Assembly (NCBI GenBank): GCA_016207515.1
Contig: JACQPN010000002.1
Location: 138,350 to 202,349, forward strand
Direction: 5' to 3'
Length of the DNA stretch: 64,000 nt
From: Euryarchaeota archaeon
GTDB taxonomy: Archaea; Thermoplasmatota; SW-10-69-26; JACQPN01
Under the pieces are notes generated by a model. It was not told the origin of the DNA. It made no database searches and saw nothing but the letters and a program-made list of their open reading frames with translations. A program made the position numbers and the translations under genes. Positions 1-10,103 of the stretch are shown here, in pieces (within the stretch, counting starts at the first letter, position 1; every line of letters starts with the position of its first letter).

Positions 1-149
1 TAGGTGTGGCCCCCGACCACGACCGTGTGCCCGGCGTTGTTTCCGCCTTGGTAACGGGCGATGACGTCGAAGCGCGACGCGTAATAATCGACGACCTTGC
101 CTTTGCCTTCGTCTCCCCATTGGGCGCCTACGACGACGGTTACGGGCAT
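1..149 (-). CDS. purA: Adenylosuccinate synthetase, N-terminal part (runs off the window edge)
   Basis: Read on the minus strand from the ATG at 149, the product begins [20 protein letters not shown] and continues through a [11 protein letters not shown] segment. These are the GTP-binding loop (GDEGKGK) and IMP-site loop of adenylosuccinate synthetase, which joins aspartate to IMP in AMP synthesis. Only about 49 residues are present; the rest lies beyond base 1. The ATG sits about 30 bases downstream of a minus-strand TATA-like element at 176-185, so the transcript is probably leaderless. The start and family are clear even in this short piece. Confidence 0.93.
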   Translation of the reverse strand, partial: MPVTVVVGAQWGDEGKGKVVDYYASRFDVIARYQGGNNAGHTVVVGGHT

Positions 150-175
150 CCAAGAGGCGCCCAAGGGAAGGCCGA

Positions 176-185
176 AGATAAAACC
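176..185 (-). promoter_or_regulatory. TATA box for purA
   Basis: The minus strand reads GGTTTTATCT here. Its centre is about 31 bases upstream of the purA ATG at 149, fitting an archaeal TATA box with a leaderless or very short-leader transcript. Confidence 0.5.
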
Positions 186-264
186 TTCTCTCCTGGTGAT
201 GAAGGCCGGGAGCGCCCCGGTTCCATGGCGGTGAGATGATATCCGGCGTGGCTCTTGCCCGGTC

Positions 265-1143
265 GTGGAGAGGCCTCCCCGCTGGGCCCTTGGCGCCCTA
301 CTCGCGTTGAGCATCTGCGCCGTGTCGACGGCGAGCGTCATGATCCTCCTCGCAAACGCGCCTCCGCTCGCCGTCGCCTTCTACCGGCTTGCTTTCGCGA
401 CGTTGATCCTCGCCGGGCCGGTGGCCCTCTTCTACCGGGCCGAGCTCAAGGGAATCCTGGGGCGGGACGCGCTAGCGCTACTCGTCACCGGTCTTGTCCT
501 CGCCCTCCACTTCGCCACGTGGATAACGTCGCTCTCCCTCACGTCGGTGGCGTCGAGCCTTGTGCTTGTGACGCTTCACCCGGCGATCGTCGGCGGCATC
601 ACGCAGTTCTACTACAAGGAGCGGTTGGCGGGAAGGGCCTGGTGGGGGATCGGGGCGGCGATGATGGGTGCTGTCATAATAGGTGTCGGCGACAGCGGCC
701 TCGGCGACACGAGGCTCGTCGGTGACTTGCTCGCCTTCACCGGGGGGGCGTGCGCCGCCCTGTATTTTCTCGCAGGTCGTAGGCTTCGCCAACGGGTCCC
801 CCTTCTTCCCTACGCGTTCGTCGTCTACCTCGCTTGCTCGTTATTCCTCGCGCTTTTCATGGTCGCCGCGAAAACGCCATTCACAGGCTATTCGACGGAT
901 CAGTACCTCTGGTTCGTGGCTCTCGCGGCCGTGCCCATGATCCTCGGCCACACGGTCATCAATTATCTCCTGAAGTGGCTCCCCGCGCCCCTGGTCTCGA
1001 CGAGCATCCTAGGCGAACCAGTGGGCTCGGTGGCGCTCGCCTTCGTCGTCTTGGGCCAGGTCCCGCCGGTGACGTCGGTCGTCGGCGGCGCCGTGATCCT
1101 CGTGAGCGTGTACTTCGTCTCGCGCGCCCTCGACAAGGGATGA
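265..1143 (+). CDS. EamA/DMT-family permease
   Basis: The 292-residue protein is hydrophobic throughout, with about ten predicted membrane segments arranged as two EamA repeats, the usual size of the drug/metabolite transporter superfamily. The first segment follows a short basic N-terminus, and a glycine-rich [12 protein letters not shown] stretch near residue 250 matches the conserved end of the second repeat (LGEP motif). Substrate cannot be predicted; family members export or import small metabolites. The start is a GTG at 265; no better start lies upstream in frame. It is divergent from purA with no evident operon partner. Confidence 0.85.
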   Translation: MERPPRWALGALLALSICAVSTASVMILLANAPPLAVAFYRLAFATLILAGPVALFYRAELKGILGRDALALLVTGLVLALHFATWITSLSLTSVASSLVLVTLHPAIVGGITQFYYKERLAGRAWWGIGAAMMGAVIIGVGDSGLGDTRLVGDLLAFTGGACAALYFLAGRRLRQRVPLLPYAFVVYLACSLFLALFMVAAKTPFTGYSTDQYLWFVALAAVPMILGHTVINYLLKWLPAPLVSTSILGEPVGSVALAFVVLGQVPPVTSVVGGAVILVSVYFVSRALDKG

Positions 1144-1206
1144 ACGCATGGCCAGGGCGTAAGCGCCGTCGACTACCCGGCGCGCGCCGAACGTAGACCC
1201 GCCCCG

Positions 1207-2079
1207 TCAGCGCCGCGTCCTTGAGCGTGCGAGCGCGACCAACGCCGCTCCAGCGACGACCAGGGGCAAGGACACATCTGGAGTGGGATTGGCCCCGTCG
1301 GGTGCGTCCACCGATATGGTCCGGGTGGCCGTCGCGACGTCGAAACCATCGCTCGCGATCGCGTTGACCGTGAAATTCCCCTCCAACCGGAAGGCGTGGC
1401 TCGGCGCTTCACCTTCTCCTTTCGTGCCGTCGCCGAAGTCCCACTTGAAGGACACGGTGTCGCCGTCTGCGTCGGTGGCACTCGCCGCGAACGCCACGGC
1501 GACGTTCGGCTCGACAGTGACGGGCCCCGGCGCAATCGTGACGTTGGGGGCGGCATTCGTCGCCCTAAGGGCTTGGCGGTACGGGAAATAATCGTAAAAC
1601 CACGGGAACACGGGGTTTTCCATCGTCCCTTTCTTGAAGCTCTCCGCCCACGCGCAGACCTCGTACTCGCCCGTTGCGAGGCCTCGTTCCACCGAGACCT
1701 GGTGCGCCCAATGGTTCTCCTCGCCGCGGATCGTCGTCTCCTCCCCGGCCTTGAGATCGACCGACTTCACGAAGGCGGACACGCGTTCCAGGTAAGCATC
1801 ACCGGTCCCACTGTCGCAAGACCCGTCGGGCTCGATCCTGTATATGACCACGAAAAGGCCGAACGAGTGATCGACCGACGCCTTGTTCTTCGCCGTCACG
1901 TTCACGTAAAACACTTTTCCCGGGACGATGAGCGCCGGATGCTCGACCGCCGTGATGTCGATGGTCTGGCCATTGTCTATCCGCGGGTCGGGTGTCTGGG
2001 CATCGGGCCCAGCGCCTGCCCCCGCGAAGGCGACCGCCATCAACAGGGTCATCGTCAAAAATGCGGCCCGTCGCGCCAC
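1207..2079 (-). CDS. Secreted PKD-domain surface protein
   Basis: The 290-residue protein has an N-terminal signal peptide (hydrophobic, alanine-rich, first ~27 residues), a beta-rich middle, and one PKD domain at about residues 175-255 with the diagnostic WDFGDGT motif and a following FTVNAIASDG strand. A hydrophobic segment ending in RSRTRR closes the protein, suggesting membrane anchoring with most of the chain outside the cell. PKD domains act as spacers or adhesion modules in archaeal surface proteins; the substrate is unknown. The start is a GTG at 2079; an ATG at 2052 would also keep the signal peptide. Confidence 0.75.
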   Translation of the reverse strand: MARRAAFLTMTLLMAVAFAGAGAGPDAQTPDPRIDNGQTIDITAVEHPALIVPGKVFYVNVTAKNKASVDHSFGLFVVIYRIEPDGSCDSGTGDAYLERVSAFVKSVDLKAGEETTIRGEENHWAHQVSVERGLATGEYEVCAWAESFKKGTMENPVFPWFYDYFPYRQALRATNAAPNVTIAPGPVTVEPNVAVAFAASATDADGDTVSFKWDFGDGTKGEGEAPSHAFRLEGNFTVNAIASDGFDVATATRTISVDAPDGANPTPDVSLPLVVAGAALVALARSRTRR

Positions 2080-2200
2080 GGTCCCCTTGTACCGGTGAGC
2101 GCCTTAAAGGTTTTCGGCCGTTTCGTTCGGTCCTTCCCATCCATTCTACTAAAGTTCATTAGGCGAGTGGACTTCAGAAATGTAGGCAAGGAAGGCACCT

Positions 2201-5200
2201 GTGGATCTCCGACTCCCCCTGGCAGCAGTGGCGGTCCTAGGGTCCCTGCTGGTCCTGTCCCCGTCCTTTGACAAAGCGAGCTCTGGCCTTGACGGCCTGG
2301 TCACGGACATCATAGCCGAGCAGTCCCCCCCGGACAAGCTCCCGGACATCCAGCCCCCGAAGGACGTGAACATCACTCCGCCGAAGGACCTCCCGAAGGA
2401 GATCCCGCCGGACCTGAAGATATCGCCGGAACTCCTTAAGCAACTCGCCGCGATGGGGCTCGACCCGCAGATGGGCGGGATGACCGGGCAGAACAAGGGC
2501 AACTTCTCATCATTGCCGCAAGACCAATTCAGGTCTTGGAACATGGACCGGGAGAGCGGGGCCGACCGCACGACGTGCGACGCCGCCTTCGATCCGGCCC
2601 TCGGCTGCATGAAGCGCCTCAGATCGTTCGATCGCCTCGAGGCCGACTATTCGATGGGCGTGGCGGATCAGACGCTCAAGCCGATTCCGATCTCGCAGCC
2701 CCCGGGAAGCCAGGCCGAGCGCGCGAAGTTCACGGGGCGCTTCCCCGTGGTCATCTCCCAAAGCGGTCCGACCCCCATCTTTTCCGTCGCCGCCGACATG
2801 CAGATTCATGGGTACTCGTCAGACCCGCCGACCAGTTTCACGTTCTGGAAGGACGGAGCGGACGGCTACTACGTGAAGCCGGACAGGTTCGCGGAAGCGA
2901 AGGCGCCTGTTCTTGTGAACCTGAGTATCGAAGTGAGCGGCCCCCAGTATTATTATATCTTGAAAGTACCGAGGGGGACCACGCTCTCCGACGTCCCGGC
3001 GGCGCTACGCCCTTCGTTCCCCTCGCAGCTTCGCGACGAAGTGAAACTCGTCACGGACAAGTTGAACATCACCGGCGAGACCGATTACGGAAAAGTAGTG
3101 AACACCCTCTCCAAGTACTTCAACGACTTCGGCGAGGGCGAGATCCCCGACGAGTCAACCTACCCGGACAAGTTCCTCGCGATCGCCCTTGGCGAACAGG
3201 GCTGCTGCCGGCACAGGGCGTTCGCCTTCATGGTCATCGCGCAATCATACGGCATCCCGACGCGGGTGATCGCGAACGAAGGCCACGCGTTCGTCGAAGT
3301 GAACGTCCCGGACATCGGGTGGGAACAGATCAACCTCGGCGGATGCGGCAGCTACACGTTGAACAACCCCCGCGACTCGCCCATGTTCGAGCCCGTGGAA
3401 AGAGACGGCGAGAACCCCCGTGACGACGTGCCGGCGCCCGAGCCCGTGTCGCCCACCATCATCCCCACCGTGACGGACATCGTGGAGTACACGCAGGCCG
3501 CAAAGAAAGGCGACCCGATAACGGTGAAGGGCTACGTGCGCGAGGTGGAATCAAAGAAAGGCGTGTCGGGCGTCCCCATCGAACTCTTCCTCAACAAGAC
3601 GAAGGAAGCTCCGGGCGCTTCCATCGGCCATGGTCGCACCGACTCGAACGGCGATTTCGCGATCGTCACGTCGATCCCCCAGGGCCTCGGCGCCGCCGAT
3701 TACCACCTGGTGTCGCACGCGGAGAAGGTGATCGGGGACCCGAACCTCGTCTATCTCGAAAGTTGGAGCGATCCGATACTGCGCGTCGAATCCGCGTCCG
3801 CTATCGAGTTGACGCTTCCCGAGAGGGAAGGGATCGGAAGCCCCACCGTGCTCCAAGGCCGGCTCACGGACCTCACGGGGCTTGCGATAGACGGTCGGAA
3901 CGTGACCGTGGCCGTCGACGGGACCACGGCGCTGGTGGAGACGGACCGTGCCGGTGTGTTCTCGCGTAACCACACGTTCACGACGGCCGGTCCGCATCGC
4001 GTCGTCGCGACGTTCGCCGGCGACGAGTTTTACTCGGCCTCGGCCGCCAACGCGAGCGTGAAAGTGGACGACGTGAGCTTGGTCGGAGAACCGGAGCTCA
4101 CACTTGTCCGGGGCACGGACGCAAGTGTCAGGATGCGCCTCGTCCTCGGTCCACAAGGTGTGCCGCGCACGACCATCGGGGCGACACTCGACCTTGCGAA
4201 ACCCGGCCTATGCGGCAAATCGTGCACCGTCCCACGGGCCGTACAGGTGAAGACGACGGACGGGGACGGGAACGTGACCTTCATCGTCCACGCCGATGCG
4301 TCCGCCTCGCCGGGGACCGCAAGCATCGATTACACGAGCGATCGGTACGGCAAGCTCAAGACGCAACCCGTGCGGATCATGTTCAAGCCGGTCCTCGGCG
4401 TGGAGGCGCCCGCTTCGGCGCGCGGCGGGGAGAACATCACGGCGCGCCTCATCCTGGTCGACGACAAGGGCGCTCCCATGCCCGGCGTCGAAGTCTCCGC
4501 GACCCTCGTCTCGCCGGCCGGGAACGTCACGTTCAAGAACCGCACGGACGCGCGCGGTGTCGCAGAGGTGCGGATAGGCACGCCCCGATCGGCGGGCTCG
4601 GGTTTCCTCCAAGCCTCTTACGCCGGGGATTCGGGCGCCGTCCCTGTGAACAGCACCGCCCCCTTCGAGGTCCTTGCGGCGAAGACCACGGAAGTCACGC
4701 CACCCGTGAACCTCGGGACCCTCACGACACTCCTGTTCCTCGCCGTTCCAGTGGCGGCGATCGCGGGCGCCGCCTACTTCTTGAAGAACCGCATGCCGAA
4801 GAAGCGCGCGGCCGTGGAGGTCGCTGCTGGTGTCCGCCTCGAGATGAAGTTCAATGAGATCGACGACGACCTCCCGGACGTCTGGGGGCCCGGGACCCCC
4901 GTCACCCTCGAAGTGCGCCTTACACGTACCATCGCGCCCGAGGGGCCCATTGCCGGACAGGTCGAGCTCAAGATCGACGAGGAGACGCTCAAGCTGACGA
5001 CAGACGCCGAGGGCGCGGCCGGCCACACCGTCACCTTCGACAAGGAGGCCGATGTCGTTTGCGAGGCCACCCACGTGCCAGCGAGCGGTCCATGGGTCTC
5101 GGCCACGAGGGTACTTAGACTCGTCGATTACCGCCGTGAGATAGAACAGGAGTACAAAGCGCTCCTCGAGACCGTCAAGGCGAAGGGCCTCCCCGTGAAA

Positions 5201-5419
5201 CACGACACGACACCTCGCGAACTCGAGGCGATGATAGTGGACACGTTGGAGACGTCGACGCAAGCCCCCACCGTGATGGCCGCGGGTAGACGCGGCGCCG
5301 ACGAGGCCGTGTCGGTCTTCGAGATCACGAACTACGGGACGAGGCACCTCACCCGCGACGACTTCGTCCGCTTCTACAGGGCGAAGCGGGCCGTACTGGA
5401 ATACCTGGGGGTCGAGTGA
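2201..5419 (+). CDS. Membrane-anchored transglutaminase-like protein with Ig-like repeats and DUF4129-like tail
   Basis: A GTG-start 1072-residue protein. After a signal peptide comes a transglutaminase-core domain with GCCRHRA (candidate nucleophile Cys336) and GHAFVEV (His362). The third residue, normally Asp after the GW motif, is Asn378 here (GWEQINLGG). Several immunoglobulin-like beta domains follow to about residue 835, then one membrane segment near 841-863 and a cytoplasmic part. The last ~95 residues, with tPRELEAM and a FEITNYGTRHLTRDDF stretch, resemble DUF4129. The architecture is that of TgpA-like proteins encoded with MoxR and DUF58, here immediately upstream of those genes. 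It may cut or remodel extracellular protein; activity is unproven given the Asn. Confidence 0.8.
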   Translation: MDLRLPLAAVAVLGSLLVLSPSFDKASSGLDGLVTDIIAEQSPPDKLPDIQPPKDVNITPPKDLPKEIPPDLKISPELLKQLAAMGLDPQMGGMTGQNKGNFSSLPQDQFRSWNMDRESGADRTTCDAAFDPALGCMKRLRSFDRLEADYSMGVADQTLKPIPISQPPGSQAERAKFTGRFPVVISQSGPTPIFSVAADMQIHGYSSDPPTSFTFWKDGADGYYVKPDRFAEAKAPVLVNLSIEVSGPQYYYILKVPRGTTLSDVPAALRPSFPSQLRDEVKLVTDKLNITGETDYGKVVNTLSKYFNDFGEGEIPDESTYPDKFLAIALGEQGCCRHRAFAFMVIAQSYGIPTRVIANEGHAFVEVNVPDIGWEQINLGGCGSYTLNNPRDSPMFEPVERDGENPRDDVPAPEPVSPTIIPTVTDIVEYTQAAKKGDPITVKGYVREVESKKGVSGVPIELFLNKTKEAPGASIGHGRTDSNGDFAIVTSIPQGLGAADYHLVSHAEKVIGDPNLVYLESWSDPILRVESASAIELTLPEREGIGSPTVLQGRLTDLTGLAIDGRNVTVAVDGTTALVETDRAGVFSRNHTFTTAGPHRVVATFAGDEFYSASAANASVKVDDVSLVGEPELTLVRGTDASVRMRLVLGPQGVPRTTIGATLDLAKPGLCGKSCTVPRAVQVKTTDGDGNVTFIVHADASASPGTASIDYTSDRYGKLKTQPVRIMFKPVLGVEAPASARGGENITARLILVDDKGAPMPGVEVSATLVSPAGNVTFKNRTDARGVAEVRIGTPRSAGSGFLQASYAGDSGAVPVNSTAPFEVLAAKTTEVTPPVNLGTLTTLLFLAVPVAAIAGAAYFLKNRMPKKRAAVEVAAGVRLEMKFNEIDDDLPDVWGPGTPVTLEVRLTRTIAPEGPIAGQVELKIDEETLKLTTDAEGAAGHTVTFDKEADVVCEATHVPASGPWVSATRVLRLVDYRREIEQEYKALLETVKAKGLPVKHDTTPRELEAMIVDTLETSTQAPTVMAAGRRGADEAVSVFEITNYGTRHLTRDDFVRFYRAKRAVLEYLGVE

Positions 5420-6634
5420 TTGGCGGGCCGATCGTCGGTCCCTGGAGCCGCCCCGGTGAGCGCCGATGTCGGCCCGACCTCCACGGAAGGGGCGCGGAAG
5501 AAGCAAAAGCGCCCTTGGGGCCTGTATTTCAAGATCCTCCTTGCCCCCGTCTTCGCCTACGTCGTCTTCGACCACGCTTCGGTCTTCGGCCCCGACGGGC
5601 CGCTTCCCATCGAATTCGCCGACGCTGGGGTCAAGGCGTTTGAAGAGCCCCTCTACGCGCTCATCGCGCTCCGCTTCTTTTCGAACCTCCTCCAACTTCG
5701 CCTGCCCTATGAGAAGAACCCGTTGCCGCGCCTTGGGCGGTCCGTGGCATGGGCCGCGTTCTGGTCGCTCTTCTTCCTCTTCACGCTCGAGGACCTGTTC
5801 ACGTCGAAGGACCTCAACGTGACGCTCCTTGCGGCCGGCGCTCCCGCGTTCGTCATCGGCCGGGCCCTTTACAAGGAAGAGAAGCTCGTCCAGAAGACCG
5901 ATCTCCAACGGCGCCTCGCCTACGCCCTCTCGGGCGTCATCCTCATGGCGGCCGGTGTGTTCGCCTTGGGTCAGGGCGCCGGCCCGTTCGTCCCGTACCG
6001 GACGGAAGTGACGGCCACGGCCCTCGTAGGCACCGTGGTCCTGACCCTTCTCGTCCTCTTGATCCCGCTCATGAACCACCGCAACCTCCAGCTTCGGTGG
6101 TTCGCCCGCGAGTTCGGCACCGCCCGCGGCAAGACCGTCAGCCTCGCGACCACGATCTACGGCTACTACGCGTTCCGGCCGACGATCGCCGGCGGCCTCG
6201 CCCACCTCGAAGTGTACGAGTATTTCCTAGGGCTTACGCTCGCAGGCTACGTCTTCGGCCGGGTGAGGAACCATTACAGGCGCGAGATGTCGGAAACGCC
6301 CTACGTCTCGACGCATCGGAAACATTCGCAGGAGATCGAGAAGCGGCCGGACCGCACGTTCGTCGAGATCAAGGAGACCGTGGCCGGGTTCCTCGCGGGC
6401 CGCAACGTGAAGGACAAGTATCGCGGCGTTCTCGCGGAGGCGCTCAAGGGCAGCGGTCTCGAAGATTCGGAGGTCGCAAGCACCCTTTCGAAGGTGGACG
6501 CGTACAAGGACGAGAAGAGACCGCTCGTCGGGCTGGCGTTCATGGTGAAGAAGGTGAACGAGCGCAACAGGGCACGACGCCTCGAACTCCACAATCAGGT
6601 CATGCATAGTCTAACGGGTGGGCAACAGGCATGA
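5420..6634 (+). CDS. Multi-pass membrane protein of the MoxR/DUF58 cluster
   Basis: A 404-residue protein starting at a TTG directly after the preceding stop codon. It has a short basic N-terminus, roughly seven to eight hydrophobic segments between residues 30 and 285, and a charged C-terminal cytoplasmic region of about 120 residues. I do not recognise a named domain. Its stop overlaps the ATG of the MoxR ATPase by four bases (ATGA), so the two are translationally coupled. The position suggests a membrane partner of the transglutaminase-like protein and the ATPase. Confidence 0.7.
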   Translation: MAGRSSVPGAAPVSADVGPTSTEGARKKQKRPWGLYFKILLAPVFAYVVFDHASVFGPDGPLPIEFADAGVKAFEEPLYALIALRFFSNLLQLRLPYEKNPLPRLGRSVAWAAFWSLFFLFTLEDLFTSKDLNVTLLAAGAPAFVIGRALYKEEKLVQKTDLQRRLAYALSGVILMAAGVFALGQGAGPFVPYRTEVTATALVGTVVLTLLVLLIPLMNHRNLQLRWFAREFGTARGKTVSLATTIYGYYAFRPTIAGGLAHLEVYEYFLGLTLAGYVFGRVRNHYRREMSETPYVSTHRKHSQEIEKRPDRTFVEIKETVAGFLAGRNVKDKYRGVLAEALKGSGLEDSEVASTLSKVDAYKDEKRPLVGLAFMVKKVNERNRARRLELHNQVMHSLTGGQQA

Positions 6635-7713
6635 TGGGAAACCAATGGAAGGAAGAGTGCGACTTGATCATCGAGTCCGTAGGCTCGGTGTTCGTCGGGA
6701 ACAGGCTGATATTGCGAAAACTCCTCGCCGGCGCCCTTGCGAACGGGCACATCCTGTTCGAGGATTACCCGGGCCTTGGGAAGACGCTCCTCGTCAAGGC
6801 GTTCGGAAAGAGCATCGGGTGCGTGACGACGCGCGTCCAGTTCACGCCCGACATGCTTCCCGCCGACATCGTTGGGACGAAAGTGTGGAACACGAAGGCC
6901 GGCGAGTTCACGCTCGCAAAGGGGCCGGTGTTCACGAACGTGCTCCTCGCGGATGAGATAAACCGTTCGCCGCCGAAGACGCAATCGGCGCTTCTTGAAG
7001 CGATGGAAGAGCGCCAGGTCACGATCGAAGGCGAGACGTTGAAACTCGGCACCCCGTTCTTCGTCCTGGCCACGCAGAACCCCATCGAACAGGAGGGGAC
7101 GTACCCTTTGCCGGAGGCGCAGATGGACCGGTTCCTCCTGAAGCTCTCGACGGGTTACCCGCAGAGCCTCGACTCCGAGACGGAGATCCTCCGACGTCGC
7201 ATCGGTTGGAAGAAGGACGACCCGACCGATGACGTGAAACCGGTCATGGACGTCACGCGTTTCCGGGCACTCCAGGAGAAAGTGGAACGCGACGTGTTCA
7301 TCCACGACGCGATCCTCAAGTACATCGGCGAGGTCGTGAGGGCGCTACGAGACCATCCAAAGGTCGAGGTCGGCCCGTCGCCTCGCGGCTCTCTAGCCCT
7401 TCTACGCATCAGCCGCTCGAACGCCTTCTTGAGCGGACGCGATTTCGTGACCCCCGACGACGTGAAGGTGTACGCGATCGAAGCCCTTGCCCACAGGACG
7501 ATACTCGACCTCGAGCACACGCTCGAAGGCCTGAAGCCCGAAGACGTCGTGAAGGAGGTCCTCGCTTCGATCGAGACGCCGATGAGGTTCAAGAAGACGG
7601 AAGCAGGCGTACCGGAAGCCGAGGAACCGAAGGTGACGGTGCAGCCAGCGCCCGTCGCAGCGGTACAAACGCCCGCCGTCGTCGAACCGAAGAAGAAGAA
7701 ACGGTTCCTGTGA
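6631..7713 (+). CDS. MoxR-family AAA+ ATPase
   Basis: A 360-residue ATPase. The Walker A variant GLGKTLL lies near residue 50, Walker B LLADEINR near 108, a sensor stretch VLATQNPIEQEGTYPLPEAQ near 147, and an arginine-containing MDRF motif follows. This is the standard MoxR layout. The last ~45 residues are a proline/valine-rich linker ending in lysines (KKKKRFL), longer than in minimal MoxR proteins. MoxR ATPases act as chaperones or remodelers with DUF58/VWA proteins; a DUF58 protein follows about 90 bases downstream. The ATG overlaps the previous stop. Confidence 0.93.
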   Translation: MMGNQWKEECDLIIESVGSVFVGNRLILRKLLAGALANGHILFEDYPGLGKTLLVKAFGKSIGCVTTRVQFTPDMLPADIVGTKVWNTKAGEFTLAKGPVFTNVLLADEINRSPPKTQSALLEAMEERQVTIEGETLKLGTPFFVLATQNPIEQEGTYPLPEAQMDRFLLKLSTGYPQSLDSETEILRRRIGWKKDDPTDDVKPVMDVTRFRALQEKVERDVFIHDAILKYIGEVVRALRDHPKVEVGPSPRGSLALLRISRSNAFLSGRDFVTPDDVKVYAIEALAHRTILDLEHTLEGLKPEDVVKEVLASIETPMRFKKTEAGVPEAEEPKVTVQPAPVAAVQTPAVVEPKKKKRFL

Positions 7714-7806
7714 GGCGGATGGGCGAAGAGCCGTCGCGGATGCTTCCGACGCGCGTGACGCCGGGAGACGCCACGCGTGATTCCATCATAGGAGTAACGA
7801 CGAACG

Positions 7807-9237
7807 ATGCATAGCGCCACGACGCCCGCTCGACCTACGACGTTTCGCCCGGCGGGCGCCTTGCCGCAGATGGAAGAGAAACCGGTTCCACCGCCCGAAA
7901 AGGTCGAGAGCCCCATACGGCCGACGTCAGGACTCACGCGCACCGGCTACTCGGTCCTCGCCGCAGCGACGACCCTCATGTCCTTGGGCCTTGCCCTCGG
8001 GAACTACTACTTCATCTTCGCCGGCCTCTTCCCGCTCTTTCTCGCCCTCGTGGCGATGTCGCAGCCCACGCCATCCGGCTTCACAGTCACCCGCGAAGTC
8101 ACGGGCGTGCCGGCCCGCACGGGCGATCGCGTCAAGGTCGCTCTCAAGCTTCGTTGCGAAAAGGGGCGGGGTCTCATCGAAGCGTACGCGGCGATCCCTC
8201 CGTATTTCGAGCTCGTCGATGGGACGAACATCCAGCTCTTCGCGAAGGGCAGATCCATCGTCGAGAAAGAGTGGAGCTTCACGATACGCGTCACCAAACG
8301 GGGAAGTTACGTACTCCCGCCGCTTCTCGTCGAGAGCGTACACCCGCTTGGATTCCTGAAGCCGCACACCGAAAAGATCGGCGAACCGTTCACCCTCGAC
8401 GTGAGACCGCGTCTGGCGCCGGTGAGACGGATCAGGGGGCTCGCCGGCATCGCGAAACGCCCATTTCCTGAAAACGACATGGCGAAGATCGGCATCAAGA
8501 GCAACGAGTTCCGGGAGATCCGCGAATACGTGTGGGGCGATCCGCCGAAGACGATCAACTGGAAGGCGACGGCGCGCCGCGGCGAGATGCCCGGCATGAG
8601 CCCGATGCCCCTCGTCAACGAATACGAGCGGGAGGGGAAGAAGACCGTCTTCCTATTCGTCGACGCCGCGAAGTACATGGAGGTGGGCTCGTCCGTGGAG
8701 AATGCGTTCGAATACGGGCTGGAGGCCGCTTCGGGGATCGCGCAGTACTACCTCGACCGCGGCTACCAGCTCGGCGCGTACTTCTACAACGCCGCCGAGA
8801 CCAAACTCATCTATCCTGACAGCGGCAACAAGCAATTCATGAAGGTGACACAGGCAGCCGTCGGCGTCCAGGCCGGCGAGAGTCGCGAAGGGTTGCTAAG
8901 CGCCGTCGAGAAGTGCAAACATTACATCGTCACGGGCAAACCGCTTGTCATCATCGTCACGAGGCCGAGCGGAGATGTCGAAGCGACCGTCGGTGGGATC
9001 AAGCGCATCCGTGGAATACTTGGTAGACGCAAGCGCCGGCTCCCGGTCCTCGTGATAAAACCCGAGTTCCTCTCGCTCATGGGCGCCGCGGGCATCGCGG
9101 AGGCCGATGCGACGCGGATACTCGCGAAGATCGAACGTCCCGCGAGTATGCGGGTGAGAAAGCTCGGTGTCTCTATGATAGAGTGGGATCCGCGTAAGAC
9201 CAGTTTCGCGGCGGCCTTCGTAGGGAGGAGTCTATGA
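7807..9237 (+). CDS. DUF58-domain membrane protein
   Basis: A 476-residue protein with two adjacent membrane segments at about residues 45-80, a beta-rich extracytoplasmic-type domain, and the DUF58 core starting near residue 240 with REIREYVWGDPPKTINWKAT. That motif is the family signature. A VWA-like fold with LFVDAAKYM follows. DUF58 proteins are the usual partner of MoxR ATPases. The start is the ATG at 7807, preceded by a purine-rich AGGAGTAACG that can serve as ribosome binding site. Confidence 0.9.
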   Translation: MHSATTPARPTTFRPAGALPQMEEKPVPPPEKVESPIRPTSGLTRTGYSVLAAATTLMSLGLALGNYYFIFAGLFPLFLALVAMSQPTPSGFTVTREVTGVPARTGDRVKVALKLRCEKGRGLIEAYAAIPPYFELVDGTNIQLFAKGRSIVEKEWSFTIRVTKRGSYVLPPLLVESVHPLGFLKPHTEKIGEPFTLDVRPRLAPVRRIRGLAGIAKRPFPENDMAKIGIKSNEFREIREYVWGDPPKTINWKATARRGEMPGMSPMPLVNEYEREGKKTVFLFVDAAKYMEVGSSVENAFEYGLEAASGIAQYYLDRGYQLGAYFYNAAETKLIYPDSGNKQFMKVTQAAVGVQAGESREGLLSAVEKCKHYIVTGKPLVIIVTRPSGDVEATVGGIKRIRGILGRRKRRLPVLVIKPEFLSLMGAAGIAEADATRILAKIERPASMRVRKLGVSMIEWDPRKTSFAAAFVGRSL

Positions 9238-9316
9238 GCACGTGTTCCAGATTCTCGTCGTTGGCCACGACGTTTGGGCGGCAGAGCCTTCGCACGGTCG
9301 CGGCACGGGGGGTCGG

Positions 9317-9994
9317 ATGATGGCGATCGATCTTGCCCGGTTGGCGCGCGGCATCGGCTTCGCGCTTCTTTACGCCTTCTCGCTCGCCGTCATACTATGG
9401 CAATCCCCGATCTACGCGACGCTTCCCGGCGACATCCCGTTGCCATACATCCACTTGTTCCCGCTCGGACCCTTGGCAGCCCTCTTCTTTGTGGCGGCCT
9501 TCTTCATCACGATGGTGGCAGTGCTCCCGAAGCGTCACGAGGTCGGCGCCTTCGTCATCCCGCTGACCGTCACCCTCCTCATCACCGGCTTCGCCTTCAG
9601 CAACATCGATTGGACGCGCGTGATCGTGAACCTCCACCTCACCCAAGGGGGCCTCCCGCCGGCGCAAAGCGTCGTGCTCACCTGGGTCCCCCTTTCCATA
9701 CTCGTCCTCTACTTCGAGAACGAGGAGGCCGTCCGGCTCCGCAGACACTACGTCGCGAAAGGCATAGACGAGGCGGAGGCGCAAGATGCGGCGAGGAACG
9801 TGCGGATATCGAGCCTCCAATGGATACTTCCGGCCGTCGCGACGACGCTCATCGTGTTCTTCGCGTTCAGTTACTCTCGTAGCGGCGGCCTACAGGATGC
9901 GGTGAAGAGCCTTCCCATCGGGATAATCTTCGTCCCGCTGATGCTTGCCGTGTTCGTCGCTGTGCTCGCGTACGTGTTCAGCCAGCGAAAGTGA
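9317..9994 (+). CDS. Membrane protein, end of the MoxR/DUF58 cluster
   Basis: A 225-residue protein with about six hydrophobic segments and a short charged loop (RLRRHYVAKGIDEAEAQDAARN) in the middle. I chose the ATG at 9317, which gives a compact N-terminus before the first membrane segment; an upstream in-frame start at 9242 would add an unlikely polar stretch. No domain is recognised. It lies in the same direction 79 bases after the DUF58 gene and is probably co-transcribed. Confidence 0.65.
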   Translation: MMAIDLARLARGIGFALLYAFSLAVILWQSPIYATLPGDIPLPYIHLFPLGPLAALFFVAAFFITMVAVLPKRHEVGAFVIPLTVTLLITGFAFSNIDWTRVIVNLHLTQGGLPPAQSVVLTWVPLSILVLYFENEEAVRLRRHYVAKGIDEAEAQDAARNVRISSLQWILPAVATTLIVFFAFSYSRSGGLQDAVKSLPIGIIFVPLMLAVFVAVLAYVFSQRK

Positions 9995-10103
9995 GGGGGC
10001 GGTCGAGTGGATGGCGCGGGAGCGAGGCCGGGGACCGCGCCCATCGCCTGAAAAACCACGTGACAAGGTCGAGCTGGTCTGCGCGATACGTCAATGCCAA
10101 TCC

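Noticed and set aside
4208-6205. Long open frame on the minus strand (665 codons) opposite the transglutaminase-like and membrane genes
   Set aside because: Its arginine/glutamate-rich composition and lack of domains mark it as a shadow frame of GC-rich coding DNA; the plus strand holds clear domains.
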